Of a DNA stretch of 64,000 nucleotides, positions 38,738 to 51,151 are shown piece by piece. How positions within the stretch are numbered: position 1 is the first letter of the stretch; every line of letters starts with the position of its first letter. Both the position numbers and the translations under genes were made by a program. The stretch comes from Corella eumyota (lineage: Eukaryota; Chordata; Ascidiacea; Phlebobranchia; Corellidae): assembly GCA_963082875.1 (NCBI GenBank), contig OY720099.1, forward strand, positions 4,526,001-4,590,000. The letters are read 5' to 3'. The notes below the pieces were generated by a model, which was given only the letters and a program-made list of their open reading frames with translations, was not told the origin of the DNA and searched no databases.

Positions 38738-39611
38738 CTTTTTAATAATATGTTTTATCTTAATAATAACAAAATATATAAAAATTATTGTTTACAAAAA
38801 TAAAAAACGTGTTTATGTTATTGTAACGTGCAAGGTTATTCAAGTGTAACCAGTGTTGCCAAATAATATTTTCTGTCAATATTTTTATTTTTGTAAAAAA
38901 GCAATAAAATAACTAAACTATTTTAACTTAATATTATAATATTAGTAATTTTTAAATAATGTTTGTGTACATTTACAGCAATCAACTAAACATGCTGAAT
39001 GCAAGTAACACGCGTTTTAGCATAGATATTGTTTTAGTAAAGATTACATGCATATAAATTTATTGAAAATAAGTTATAAAAAAACGTTAGCAATGTTAGG
39101 TGTTTAGTTAAGTAAAAATTAACAAATTCCTAGATAAATTGTTTAAAGAGTCTAATTTATATCATAAATATGCTCGCTAGTTGACAGTAATGAGCAAATT
39201 TTAAAACGTTAGTAGGCTAGGAGAAAGATCATTTTAAACGAAGATCGCATAAAAACTATACAACTTATATACTCATATGTCCAAACCTAAATGTTGGACA
39301 ACTTTTGTTTAAAAACACAGAAACATTTTGTCAACAAAAAATAAATAAGTTAAAAAAAAATTTAAAAAAAATTAACTTGTTTTTCATTTTTACAAACAAA
39401 TTTATATTTTTTACATTTTTGTTTATGTCATTTTGTAATAACTGTCATATGCATTTAATACCTTGCCAAAAATACAAAACTACATTTAAAAAATCTACCA
39501 GTTGAATCCAGATGTGAGTTAAATTATTTCAAGTCAAATTCAGCTGTGTGTAAAATTGTGTGCGGTCAAGTAATCTTCAAAAATCAATACTCAGCATTCG
39601 TTCAGAATAAC

Positions 39612-39868
39612 CGACGGCGTTGTTTAAAAGATAAAGCGGTTTTTAGTGGTTTGGTTTTACGACGTGAGGTCCTGCGTTCGATCACCGTAAAAGACCTTGG
39701 GTTAGGTGCTATCGGTAATCATTCCAAAAACCATTTAGCAGGTTCAATTAACTGACAATACAACAAAGTCAATATGATCCAAAACTGCCAAAACAAATTA
39801 AAACTTAGTCGGAGTAGCAATTTTTTATTTATGTTTAAGCTACAAAGTTGTCCATATATATCAAGTTG
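39612..39868 (+). mobile_element. SINE copy, full length but strongly diverged (copy I)
   Basis: The head GGCGTTGTTTAAAAGATAAA is decayed, but the B-box region TGCGTTCGATCACC, CCTTGGGTTAGGTGCTATCG, the AAACTGCCAAAACAAATTAA stretch, the CTTAGTCGGAGTAGC module and the terminal region follow in the family order. It is intergenic, between TTC19 and PPP1R3, and is one of the oldest-looking copies here. Confidence 0.55.
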
Positions 39869-41179
39869 CTAAAAAAATTGTTGTTGTAACTGTTTTTAAC
39901 TGGACGCGATTTTATATAATTTCGTATTAGTTAAGTTGTGCAGGTTAGACAAAACAAATATATTTAATTGCTTCTTATCTAAGAATAAATATAGCAATTG
40001 CGTCAAACCTATTTAAATTGATTCGTCTGTAGCTGTTTTGCGTCTATATATATATGTCAACTTGAACGCTATTGACAATCCAAATTGGTCTGTCAATCCT
40101 TTTATCTAATTGAAACGTCAAATGCGAATACATACCAAAAGCGACATTTTTGCAAATTTTTTTATTTTTGATATTTTCAAAAATAATTTCGTAAAGTTTT
40201 TTAAGTTGTCTTTTTTTGTAAAGTATGTATGTACATTTAATGCAGTGGACGGTTTTACCGTTATTATATTGCTAATTAAAACTAACTTACTAAAATCCTT
40301 TTTATTAATACGGATATCCATTCATTGCCACTTTATTTTTTAAGTTGTGAAGTAGCCTGCAACCTTAATGTGACATAATTAAATTAGTTTTAAATCTGAT
40401 TAGGCATTATATTGGTTTAAATCTTTAATAATGAAATTGCAGATTAAATTTTAAGTTTTTAAATAAACGCTTAAGATTGTTTTTATATTAATAAAAAAAC
40501 TTAAGTTAAACTTGACTCAACCTTGTAATAAGCAAAGTGGAAGCAGTTTTATGACTTTGTCTTAACAGTAATTTACTTTTATTGGGGTTCACTAGGCCAG
40601 TTTAGCAATTACTTTTGCCTTGGCAGAAAAAATAATCAAGTTTTAGACAATTTTATGTTAAACTGCTGTTAAAATAAGTTTAAAAGACTGTAAATTGCCG
40701 TTTATTTTGGTAATATATATCTAGGTCATAATGGTCTTAATTCGGGTGTGTAAATTTCCTCTTTTCCTAAGAACGTGTTTTAGTTTCGAAAAAGCTGACG
40801 TAACACCCTATAAGAATGATATTTTCGACGAAAACAAATTATAATGCAATCAGACACGAATATTACAAAATTTATAAAAGGCCCTTTTTGTATGCCAGAA
40901 AAATTAATTGTTATGTAATTAGAAAAGCGGTAAAACTGTGCATTTATTGTATTTTCTTAATATTTTATTAACATGCCTTAATGGGTATTATGCATACACA
41001 AATATTTTTGTTATTCAAAACACAAAACACTAAACATCATTTTGCAGTGTCGACGAAAAGTTGTTATTCACACGCAACTGGTAAGTTAGTTTCTTAGATA
41101 TGATTGCGTAGCCCTCAAATCGATTAACAGCCACGCATTTTAACTGTAATAAGAAATGAAATCACCGGTTAAGGCATTT

Positions 41180-41400
41180 AGATCATGTGTACAGCATGCT
41201 GCTATAGCCATGCGCCAGTATAAACAATGAACTACTTCTCAAGCAACACGCGCTCGAAGCATGATCGACACCGCTTTGCCGGCTCTAAGCGCATGATCGC
41301 TAACGTGACATGAGAGTGTCGTGTTATTTCTTTCCTACGTCACACGCTCTCTCGTTTTATCCCATATTAAGTTGGTGTGTTGGAAAATTGCGTAAGTTAG
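41180..41400 (+). promoter_or_regulatory. Probable promoter region of the PPP1R3 gene
   Basis: This patch is clearly less AT-rich than its surroundings. It contains two copies of GCATGATCG (41259-41267 and 41291-41299), 32 bases apart, and a pyrimidine stretch CGCTCTCTCG near 41345. It lies 350-550 bases upstream of the first PPP1R3 codon. The promoter call is an inference from composition and position only. Confidence 0.4.
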
Positions 41401-41740
41401 TTTAAAAATGTGTCAGTGGGAAAGCCGAGCAGTATGTAAATGTTTATTAAAACTTATTTAATTGTATTCATTATGGAAAAACCGAATCAATCTTTAGGAA
41501 ATGAGTCAAGAGTAGCCAAGGGCAAGAAGGATTAAAATATATAACCCAAGACAGCTAGATAAGATGATTTGCTGCTAAGTTTTCGACGAATTTTATCTAA
41601 TCATTTGATTTTTTCTACAGATAAATCAAATATTTTTGGTAAACTTAAGCTTGAATGCCAGGTGTATATAATTATTAAGGTTTTTGTTTTCATATTTTCC
41701 GAATTCAAGGTTTACTGCTCGTGATTTTTTATACTTCTTT

Positions 41741-43170
41741 ATGACCGTTTTAACACAACCAGATTTATTCGAGAGAGGTACGTACACTTGCTAAGGAATT
41801 CCGTTTATATATAATTCCTTTTAAGAAAATTTGGTCCTTTAAATTTCCTTTTATTTAAGTGGGTCAAGTTTTAAGCAGGCCGTAAGTCATATTTATAAAC
41901 AAGTCACCATCAATCATTAATTTAACCTTTTAATGTTCAATTTATCATAATTGTAAGCTTTGATTAGATTCTTCTTTTATATAGAATGACTATTTAAAAA
42001 TATATTTTTATGTAATATAATACACAGAACTATATTGGCAATGTTATGTTATTTTATAATTTATTTTCCAATTAAAATTTTTGGTTAAATATGAATATAA
42101 TTCTCTTTAAGTAATCCTTATTATTATTTTTTTTAGGTGTTATTTGTGGACTTGATAGTGAAAAATCTTGCAAAGTACAGAGCATGTCAGCTGATGTTTC
42201 ATACTTATATGGTGTAAGCCCACCCTTTTCATATCAAACTACATATTATTCAATTCAAAGTCGTACAAGGACATATTTTCCTAACCGAACCTTAAAAATG
42301 GCCCCCACTACGCACATGGTCTTTCCAAAGCCACAACAACCAAAGAAAAAAGTATTAAAACCGTGTCTTAAATTGCTTCAAGAGGTGAATGCAATCCGTA
42401 GCAAATCGAAAACCCAGCTTAATTTAAATATTGATGAAGGGGTGACGAAAAAAATAGTAGCGAAGGAAAAAAGAGTTACTTTCGCAGACACCCAAGGGTA
42501 TTCATTAACTTTGATTAAGTATTTAACCGAATCAACGAATGAGCCACCTAGGTGTTTGTCCTCGGGGGAATTAATTAGGAACATGGTTAAAAACCTAAAC
42601 CTCTCTTCCCCAAGCTCAGAAAAGCCTGCCGAAGAAAAAGAGCCGGATTTTATGCTGAAATTCAAGCAACCGGTATCAGACTATGTTGCTTTTAAAGCAA
42701 GAGTTGAAAAGAATATGGTCTGCCTGGAAAATGCACTTGTAAAAGAGGGCCAGGCCTTAGTTGGTACTGTTAAGGTTAAAAACATTTCGTATGAGAAATC
42801 GGTCAATGTCAGGGTGTCGTATGACAATTGGAAATCATTTACGGACTACCCTTGTTCTTATGTTAAAAATGCTTATGAAAGCGGTACCGTTGACACTTTT
42901 CAATTTCAAATTGACTTTCTTAAAACTACTTCCCAATCACCAGGTAGCATTGAGTTTTGTATTCAATTTAAATTGGACAATGGCGAATTTTGGGATAACA
43001 ACGAAGGTAAAAACTATGTTGTTACATCATCTACGCATATGATGAGTAAAACAGGTACCCAGGCTCGGGCTATCCCCACTAACCCCCAAACTACCCCACT
43101 TTTTCAACCCGTACCTTCCCCAGAGTTACGCTCCTGGTCGACTTGGGACGGTAACAGTCCATTTTATTAA
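41741..43170 (+). CDS. PPP1R3: Protein phosphatase 1 glycogen-targeting subunit (PPP1R3 family), 356 aa
   Basis: This subunit tethers PP1 to glycogen particles and so promotes dephosphorylation of glycogen synthase and phosphorylase. Two exons: 41741-41777 and 42137-43170. The first exon (MTVLTQPDLFERG) joins in frame through GAGAG|GTACGT and TTTTAG|GTGTTA, so translation should begin 28 codons upstream of the first ATG (42184) of the long exon. The PP1-docking motif KRVTF is at residues 124-128. A CBM21 glycogen-binding domain occupies about 193-303, with SVNVRVSYDNWKSFTDYPC, DTFQFQI, and the glycogen-contact motif WDNNEGKNY. The length suits PPP1R3B/C/D-type members rather than the long PPP1R3A. 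The C-terminus is Pro-rich (TNPQTTPLFQPVPSPE). Confidence 0.93.
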
Positions 43171-43724
43171 ACCAAAAAAAAAATTCAAAATGTTTTCGAA
43201 ATTCAAATTTTTTTTCAAGTGTTTTTTGTGCCAATTTTAAAATGCAGTAAAAAAAGTCAACGGGTTTGCCATTTAAACGCGTGCTAATGTTGCAATGTCA
43301 CTTTAAAATATGTATAAGACACTGTACATCAAATATGGTCTTGCACAGTTACTCGATTTGTTTTTAATGAGAATTTTTTTGCCTTAAACTTTCGACACAA
43401 AAGTTTAAAGTTGACCTATTTTTAAAATTAATCTGCTGTGACAGTTTAAAAGAAATTATGTTTTTTGATACATACTGTCCACGAATGCCATTGTCAAAAA
43501 ATGACATGGTTTTTGCTTGTGTACTAAATGTGCCTTATCGTGCCAAACTGTGTTTTGTTTAAACATCTACTTTTTCGTGAACAAAAAACTTGCTTTGTGT
43601 TTTCCATGGCATGCTTACAAAAACGTCCAATTTGTTACTTTAGTAACGCTTTTGCAATATTGTTCATCTTGTAATTTTTTTCACACTTAATTTTTTCTTG
43701 TTAGTTTTAGAGATACAAATATAT

Positions 43725-43730
43725 AATAAA
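43725..43730 (+). terminator. Candidate polyadenylation signal of PPP1R3
   Basis: AATAAA lies about 555 bases after the PPP1R3 stop codon and is followed within 40 bases by a T/GT-rich stretch, as expected for a cleavage site. Other AATAAA-like hexamers exist in this AT-rich DNA, so the assignment is tentative. Confidence 0.4.
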
Positions 43731-46234
43731 TGTTAAAGCCTTTGGCATTTCAATTTTTTCTTCGTTATTTTTTTTGTTTCGAAATATTATCTTTGTGACA
43801 CTGTACCTTGAATTGTAAACGTCAACTTTAATACAATTTTTCAAAAGTGTTAATTAATTTGTGTTTTTCAAGAGCAAACAAAAAACTAGGATTTCAAATA
43901 AGTCTAATTAAACAGCAAGTCCCAAAACTAAACAACAATCAAAAATGTTATCAGCAAAGTCAAGAATTAAAACCAAACAAACAGAGGATTAAGGTTATTT
44001 TCGATTTAAAACTGTTTATTTAATATTAAGTTTCAATTATTACACAAAGGCCGACAGTATACTAAATCGAATACGTATATTCGAGTCTTTTGTTTTAGCA
44101 AAATTATGTTGCGAAACGCCTATTGTTTTATTTTTTTCGCGCCGTGTTTAATAGTGTTTAAGCAATGTGTGAATTCTAAATAGTTTAATTGTATTTAAAA
44201 GGTTTACATTTTTTTTAATTACTGCCAAATTACTTATTTTAAAAGTTACTAGTCAAAACAGTACAATAAATAAAATAACAACCCGTTTAAATACCCCAAA
44301 AATCAATACTAAAGCCATATGATTTTACTTCAATACGTTTTTGCTTATAGACAAAATACACCAATTTTTGCAACCAACTAGCCTTAAATTTAAAGGCGTG
44401 AAATTTTAATTTGACTCAAATCGTCATGCCGCCAATCTAATTAACCGTTTCCCGAATTTTTATAGCGCTTGCCTGCTACAATGGAATTCTGTATAAGTAG
44501 TAATTAACGTCTGAAAGTTTATATTAGGTTAGAAGGTCAGACAAGTGAATGTTTGAACTGAAAAACGAGTGAAACCGGTTATTGAATACCTTTAAAACGT
44601 TGTCACATATCATCTATTTTAAACAAGAATATATTACAATTTTAGAAATTACTAACTTTTTAAAATTTAGCAAAAAATTTAATTTTAATATTTTTTTTAA
44701 ATAATAAAAAATGCAAATTAAAAAAAAATTTCCAAAGTCAAAATTTAAAAAATTTTTTTTTTAAACTTCATTTAAATGTTTTTTTTTTATGACAGAACAC
44801 GATTAAAATTTCGATATGATTTTATAAGGTCATAAATTTTGCAAGTTTTAATTTCAGTCATATCCCGCTGGAAAAAATTGCAAGATGATAAAAAAATATC
44901 GTGACTTTAATACAAAAACAAACAAATAAAAAATTATGCAAAAAGGGGTGTATCTGCCAAAAAAAATCATGAAAAAAATATGTATGAGTAAAAATTATGT
45001 AATTCCAATTAAATACTAATGACATGAAGCAATTATTACATTTTTTTAGGCACGAACATATATTAAAAATCGTGTTTTAAAAAACGTTCATATCTAAGCA
45101 ATATCTGACATGTTATAAGTGCATTTACGTTTAAACCTAATTAAGATACACATAAAACATACCGCCCTTTCGCCCGAGGAGTCAATATTAAAGTACACGT
45201 TTTTACGTAAAACTTTCTTTTTTAAGTAAAATATTCTACAAAAAAATGTAGCTACAGAAATAGTCGTGGTCCTAATTTTAAAAACATGCTATCAAAACCA
45301 GTAGTGTGATTTTTAGAGTATTTTATGTAACTGCTTTTCCTATTCAAAACAGCAGCTAATTAAGTCACGGCACGGGTAGAGCTATACTTCATCGTAATAG
45401 GAAATAACATTGACAGCAACTATATTACTAATGTTATTTGCAAAACGAGCCAAAATATAATGCAAAAAATAACAAATTCTACCAATCACAAAGGGCTAAT
45501 AGTGTTTTTACTTTTATTTTTACTACAGTGTAAAATAAATATTGCTTTTAGTGGTAATATTAGCCTATGTTTTTTCTACAATTTTAAATTAATTATGCTC
45601 TATTTAAATGTAAACCTTAATACAAAAAAAAATTAAATAAAGAAGTTTTATAATTATACATTTTCTTAAAATAAACCCTTCTATATAAGTTAATGCTATA
45701 ACCACCATGATTTAAGTTTTTATTTTTGGAACATAGTCATAAAGTTATAACGTTATTGTCAATGGAGCTCTAAAACCGACGACAGCCATATAACACTTAT
45801 CTTATTAATGCTAATAGTTCAGATGGATCTTAAATCAATTGAATATGATTTGATGGCTAAGTATAATTGGTATGACAACTTCAATAAAGGATTTATGATA
45901 TGAGAAAAATATGTCATAAAAATCTTATTAAAAATTGATTTTTTTTAATAAAGATAACTAAAATAGGAAATCGAAAAATAATAATTTTCGTACATTTCGC
46001 TATATATACATTACCCCTTTATTTTTTAAATGTGTCAAAACATTTCGTGTATTTATAAAAAAAGTTTTTAATTAGCCGCCTATTTCTAATTTAAAATTTT
46101 GTAACTCAAATTTAGCAGTTTATATTAAAAGTCATTAAAAAATATTGTACATAATTAACTTTTTAAATAAACAAATTTTTATCTAAAATTTTAAAAATAA
46201 AATTTAAAAAAAAATTTTTTTTAAAAAGTGCTTC

Positions 46235-46330
46235 CGGCGCGAATTTCCATGTTTACAAACAATGGTAACATAGTAGTTTTCGTATAAAGTCTTATACAGG
46301 GCCGGAGGTTTAGAATCCGGCTTATAATAT
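46235..46330. promoter_or_regulatory. GC-richer island with FOX-like motif and hairpin
   Basis: Inside very AT-rich DNA this patch carries CTTCCGGCGCG (ETS-like core), TGTTTACAAACAATGG (forkhead-like, then SOX-like) and the inverted repeat GCCGGA / TCCGGC around a nine-base loop. The combination suggests an enhancer or a small promoter, but no transcript start is visible. Confidence 0.3.
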
Positions 46331-48469
46331 CACGCTTTCATTTTTGATGTTATGACGAAGATTTTTTAATTGAGCTGTTTTAGAGAACTGTTTACGATTA
46401 ATTTTGTTATTGTTTTTTCTATTAATAACAAAAAACGTTACGAAAACGTTAATTAGAATGCATTTACTTAACATCTTGAAATTAAAAAATTCAACAACAT
46501 AAGAACCAAATAATCAAATTAAATTAAATGTGTATTTTTTACGCTTTGGCAATATATGCAATGTAAAAAATTTAATTATTTAGAATAGAACGTGTATTAG
46601 AAGGTGACATTGATATTTCTGCAAAAACAAAATCGTTTTTTTTTCTATGGTTAATTGATCTTTCTTTGTACGTCAAAGGGTATTGTGACAAATTCAAATA
46701 GCTGTTTTTTTTGTTCGTTTATTTTTAAAACAAAACGAATTCGCAATTGTTTTTCCTTTGTTTAAACGGTACTGTATTGTCTTTAAAAAATCACACTTTT
46801 AATTGTTTAAAAAAGTTATTTTAGAAAACATTTTTAAATATTTGTTTACACTTTTAATTATAACCCTTAGTTTTTTAATTGCCAGTATTGAAATGTCAAA
46901 AAATGTTAGTATTTTAAATACGTCGACGTGATGTTTATCTTAATACGTGTAAATTTACTAGAAACTTTAAAATTTAAAGCTCACTGCGTATAATTGCTCA
47001 ACAGAAACCAATATTGATTCCATGTCAGATTACTTAGTATATGCCAGAGGCACCTTTCCAAATATGCAATAATCCAAAATTAAGTTTAAAAACACGACAC
47101 TACATTTTGCCTGGCTTTCAAGTACATGCTAAAAGCATTAAATAATATATAATAAATAATTATTTAACATAATTTATATTACTTAAAAATTACTTGAGTG
47201 TATAAGATAACGCCCATCTAGCCTCAATCGTTTTAAAATTTATTTTTTTTGAAAAAAAATAGTTTCGAAATTTTTTTTGGTGTATAATTAAAATTTAAGG
47301 TACTAAAGGAACAAGATGGTATTCAATGTTTTAAGAACTATAAATAACCAGTAAACTTCCCAACAAAAGTCGAAACTGACCCTTTAAAGCGGGTGGCACA
47401 TTTTGTGTTAAGTTACAACAGCCTAACATGTATTTACTAGTCTTTAAAGGGTTACAAAAATTACGTTTCGCTATTAAAGGGATTTGAATTTCATTTTATT
47501 AAAATGAAATTTTTAAAATAATTTTTTGAATTTTTAAAATAAAGCAAAAAATTAAAAATCGTTTTTCAATTAAAAGTTGTTTGGAATTTTATTAAATTTT
47601 AATGGGTTTAAGTAACAATATCACATTTAAAACATTTTTTGTTTTAATTTGTAATTCCACTGCCTAGGCCTTTAAACGTATGGTTTGTTTAAATAAGAAT
47701 TTCCAAAAAAGCCAAGAAATGTTAAGAAACCTGTTAATGATTGATATTATGGAATTTAGAAATATGAATACATTTCCTTATCTTAATCTTATGTACTTGT
47801 CATGGTATATAAACATGAACAAGATTGAACTTAGACTTTAAATTGAGGTGGGGCCTTTTTTTCATTAAAGTTTTGATATTTTAATTCACAAAAAAACAAA
47901 CATTTTTAAAATAAAAAAATTGTATATATTTTAAAGGTCAATCAAAAATTTAAATGCTAGGCTTATTTCCCTTACAGTCCTTTTAATTTATTTTAAACCC
48001 TTTTAAATGTAAAGGAATCAATAAATAATGCATTTAAGGATGTACTTGATCAAATAAAAACGTCAGTAAATACGCAACGATTGCTTAAATTGACATTATA
48101 TCGAAATGTAATATTAAATCAATTGAATAATGTACTTTAGAGCTGCTAAAAATGGCTTGAATAATCAAGGTCACGCATTTAAATCGATTTTAACCTAACT
48201 AATGGTGAATCATTTAGCTTCAAATTTTAATAAATTGCAAAAACAGTTTTAGTTAAATTTATTTACACAAGAAAAATCGATAATCAGACAATTTTTGATT
48301 AATTATTTATTATCTTAAAAACTAAATTTTGACAGGGTAAATAATAAGCGGCCTTCTTTGAGATATTTTTTGCAAACAAGCGGCTGCAACTAAAACAAAC
48401 TTTAAATAAAAGTAAGACAAAATGTTTATGAATCAAATACTGTGTGTACCAAGCTCATAAAAAACTTGA

Positions 48470-48720
48470 AATCTGCCGACGGTGAAGTTTACTGTTACCC
48501 ACATACCCTCACTTCAACTCTCTCCTGTTAGGAAATTGTGGTCATGCTGCGAGCGCGTGATCTCTCTCGGTTTAGTCACGTGGAGAGCAGACGAGAGTTC
48601 CGAGCAGACGGCGCAGCAATGAACGATTTTGAAATAAGTTGTGCGAATTTCGCAACAACGTCTGCGAATTTAGGGTTTTGCAATACACCTTATCTTATAT
48701 TTACAAACATGAAGTCAAAT
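48470..48720. promoter_or_regulatory. GC-richer island with E-box
   Basis: The island contains GCGAGCGCGTGATCTCTCTC, an E-box CACGTG (48577-48582, context GTCACGTGG) and a repeated GAGCAGACG. The local composition resembles the promoter patches of recognised genes in this window. It could be an enhancer, or the promoter and first exon of a non-coding RNA. Confidence 0.3.
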
Positions 48721-49899
48721 TAAATGTTAATACTCCTTGCAATGAAATGCAGCAATTTGGTAGCAATATTGCAGTAAGGTTTTTAGTAAAACCGTAAAAA
48801 AAAACAAATACCAAATTTAAAAAAATGTCGTGCCAATTTTTTTTTTGTTTATTCAAATTTTATTTAATTAATTACAAAAAACATTTTTGAAAGACAGAAA
48901 TGCGTCCAATCGTGTATCATTAAACTCAAATGACTGTTAAGACCACAGCCAAATTATTATTTCTTCAGCCAGCAAAACTTTTTATAGACTGCCAACGACT
49001 TTGATTTTGCAAATTATTCAAATTTTAGGCAGCAATTTTTTTGACAAATTAGGCAATTATTTTTCAATAACAAAAAATACAACAAAAAAGGAAAACTCGA
49101 CTTCTTTAATTTTTGAATGCCTAAATTTTTGAATGCATTGATATTATATTTTTGGGGGGATAAAGGAAGCAGAAAAGTAGAGTAAAGGGTAAAAACACAT
49201 TTGCTTATTACCATAGGATTGTTTTTGCAGATTAGCAGCATAAGAAAACATCCTGCAATAAGGTTTAAACAGGAAAAAATAACATTGGAAATCACGCGCT
49301 TCCAATATGTGTCCATGCTTTCAAGCTAGTTTTTTAAAAAAAGGTATTACTTTTAAACAATAACCCAATACATCAAATTAATTTATAAATGCATTTATGT
49401 TACAACGGATATTACTTGATGTTTTAAAATAAAACATTTAATTTTATGTTAAATTTTGTATGTGGATTCGATACACTAACAAAGTACTACCTGTTTGAAT
49501 ACACGCCCCTAAAATTGACCAATCATTGTCAAGTATAATTTAATGGAATATTCCACACGTTCTTAACGACAACAATTCTAATAAACCAACGCCAATATTA
49601 AATATTAGCTTAAACAATTCCTAAACAAAAAATGAAAATAGAAAAAATCTTTATTAGGCAATTAAACTAGTTTTTAACAAATACATGAAATTTTAATTTA
49701 AAACTTGATTCAAAAACGTAAGGGTACAAACATGTTTTTATTTATGCTGTAAAAGGGCGACAAATATGTTGCAAACTTGCTTTGTGTTTATTAAAGTCAA
49801 ACAATACATACAACCCAAGCACAACAGACAACTTTGCAAACAATGCTACTGGCTCATATGATACCCTTGTATCACAAACAACAACGCTAGGTAAATGTT

Positions 49900-50120
49900 A
49901 TTGTGTATCTAGTGTACGTGACCACACAAACCGCGGTCATTAAATTACCGGTCGAACAAAAATAAAAGCGACCGCTTTAATTACGATAAACCGAAGCCAT
50001 TTTTCGCATCCAGCCTCGCACGTACCTGGTCACGTGACCACGCCCCTGAAGATCGCTGTGACGTAGTATCTCTACTTTGGAGCATTTGTCGTTGGGTTGA
50101 ATAGGGAACTGTAGCGCTTT
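49900..50120. promoter_or_regulatory. Promoter-like island with CLEAR-type palindrome
   Basis: The island contains AACCGCGGT (RUNX-like), several CG-rich words and the perfect 12-base palindrome GGTCACGTGACC (50028-50039), which matches the extended E-box bound by TFEB/MITF/USF proteins. A GTGACGTAG lies about 20 bases further on. No coding exon is attached that I can see on either strand. Confidence 0.4.
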
Positions 50121-51151
50121 GGTATTTTGTTTACCACGTTAAAGTACACTTATAAATAGAGTCAGACGAGTGCGAACATGATACCATAAACGCTCATATG
50201 TATTTCATAATTACACAAGTTAATTTCCTGAATTTTAAAAAAGTGTTTTTTTTTCCAAAATTAAATAATCGTAAAATTTTTAGGTGTAGATAATGAAACT
50301 GTATGTAAAAATAATTTTATCAACCTTATAAAATTAAATTTACTCAATCAAGCAAAATAAATCTTTTACAGAAAATATAACTAATCTAAAATACTCAACA
50401 TATAATACAATTAATATTCCACAAATGGTTTAAGATAAATGTTAATACAAACAACAATATGTTGTCCATTTGCGACAAACAGTTGCAAATCTTTTACGGC
50501 AGATCCTAAGCTGCAATTATCATGTTGCTCTATAGCCCCACCTAGCGGTTCGACAAATTCGCGTTAAAATATATCAACTAAGATGACTACACTTTTTCTC
50601 AATTTAATAATGCTTAAACCTAGAAATATTAAACTTTAATTTAAAGTACAACAAAAAAAACTACTTTTACAAAGCTAAAAATGACCATTAAATCCACACC
50701 AGTACAAAACTTGGAGGTAGATTAAATGTATTCCACAAAAAAACTTTATTTTTCAATAACAATATAAAAACACAAACGAGAACTTAATGGCAGTGCTTAC
50801 AAAAACCCAGATAATATTACTCCAACAAAGTTTAAAAACTGTTCGTTTGTTAAACCTCAGTCTCCAGCAATTAGAAACTAGATGCAAGCATATGAAGGTT
50901 ATTGTCTCAACTACCAGTAAGATTTAACATAGAAAAGTAGAATGTTTCCAGTTGCTTTCCATTTAAAGAGTCCGTCAACCAGCGTAGATAGATTAATTTG
51001 TAATGGAATTATTTAAACCAAGATAATAAAAATCTTTGAAATCCTAAAAAAATGTCTACCACAAATCCAACAGCAACAAAACATTGTGATATCAAAAAAA
51101 TCACAAAAACCCTTTTTTTCTAAAATTTTTATTTACCCTTCCTAAAAAATT

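Larger units (their letters stand above)
38738..41740. other. Intergenic region between divergent TTC19 and PPP1R3 genes
   Basis: Three kilobases of mostly AT-rich DNA between two divergently transcribed genes. It contains the TTC19 promoter on the left, a decayed SINE (39612-39868) in the middle, and a less AT-rich promoter-like patch at about 41180-41360 on the right. Open frames here are short and low in complexity, and I do not regard them as genes. Confidence 0.45.
43171..51151. other. Gene-poor region, 8 kb
   Basis: No coding gene is supported. The left 560 bases are the likely PPP1R3 3' UTR, and the right end should include the BAP18 3' UTR. Most of the rest is extremely AT-rich. Three islands stand out by lower AT content and are listed separately (46235-46330, 48470-48720, 49900-50120). 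An isolated GC-rich patch at about 50530-50570 (CCCCACCTAGCGGTTCG) has no obvious meaning. Open frames at 48538-48723 and 49014-49316 have no recognisable content. Confidence 0.45.

Noticed and set aside
49014-49316. 100-residue minus-strand frame in the gene-poor region
   Set aside because: It has a hydrophobic start that resembles a membrane segment but no recognisable family, no exons around it, and low-complexity content.
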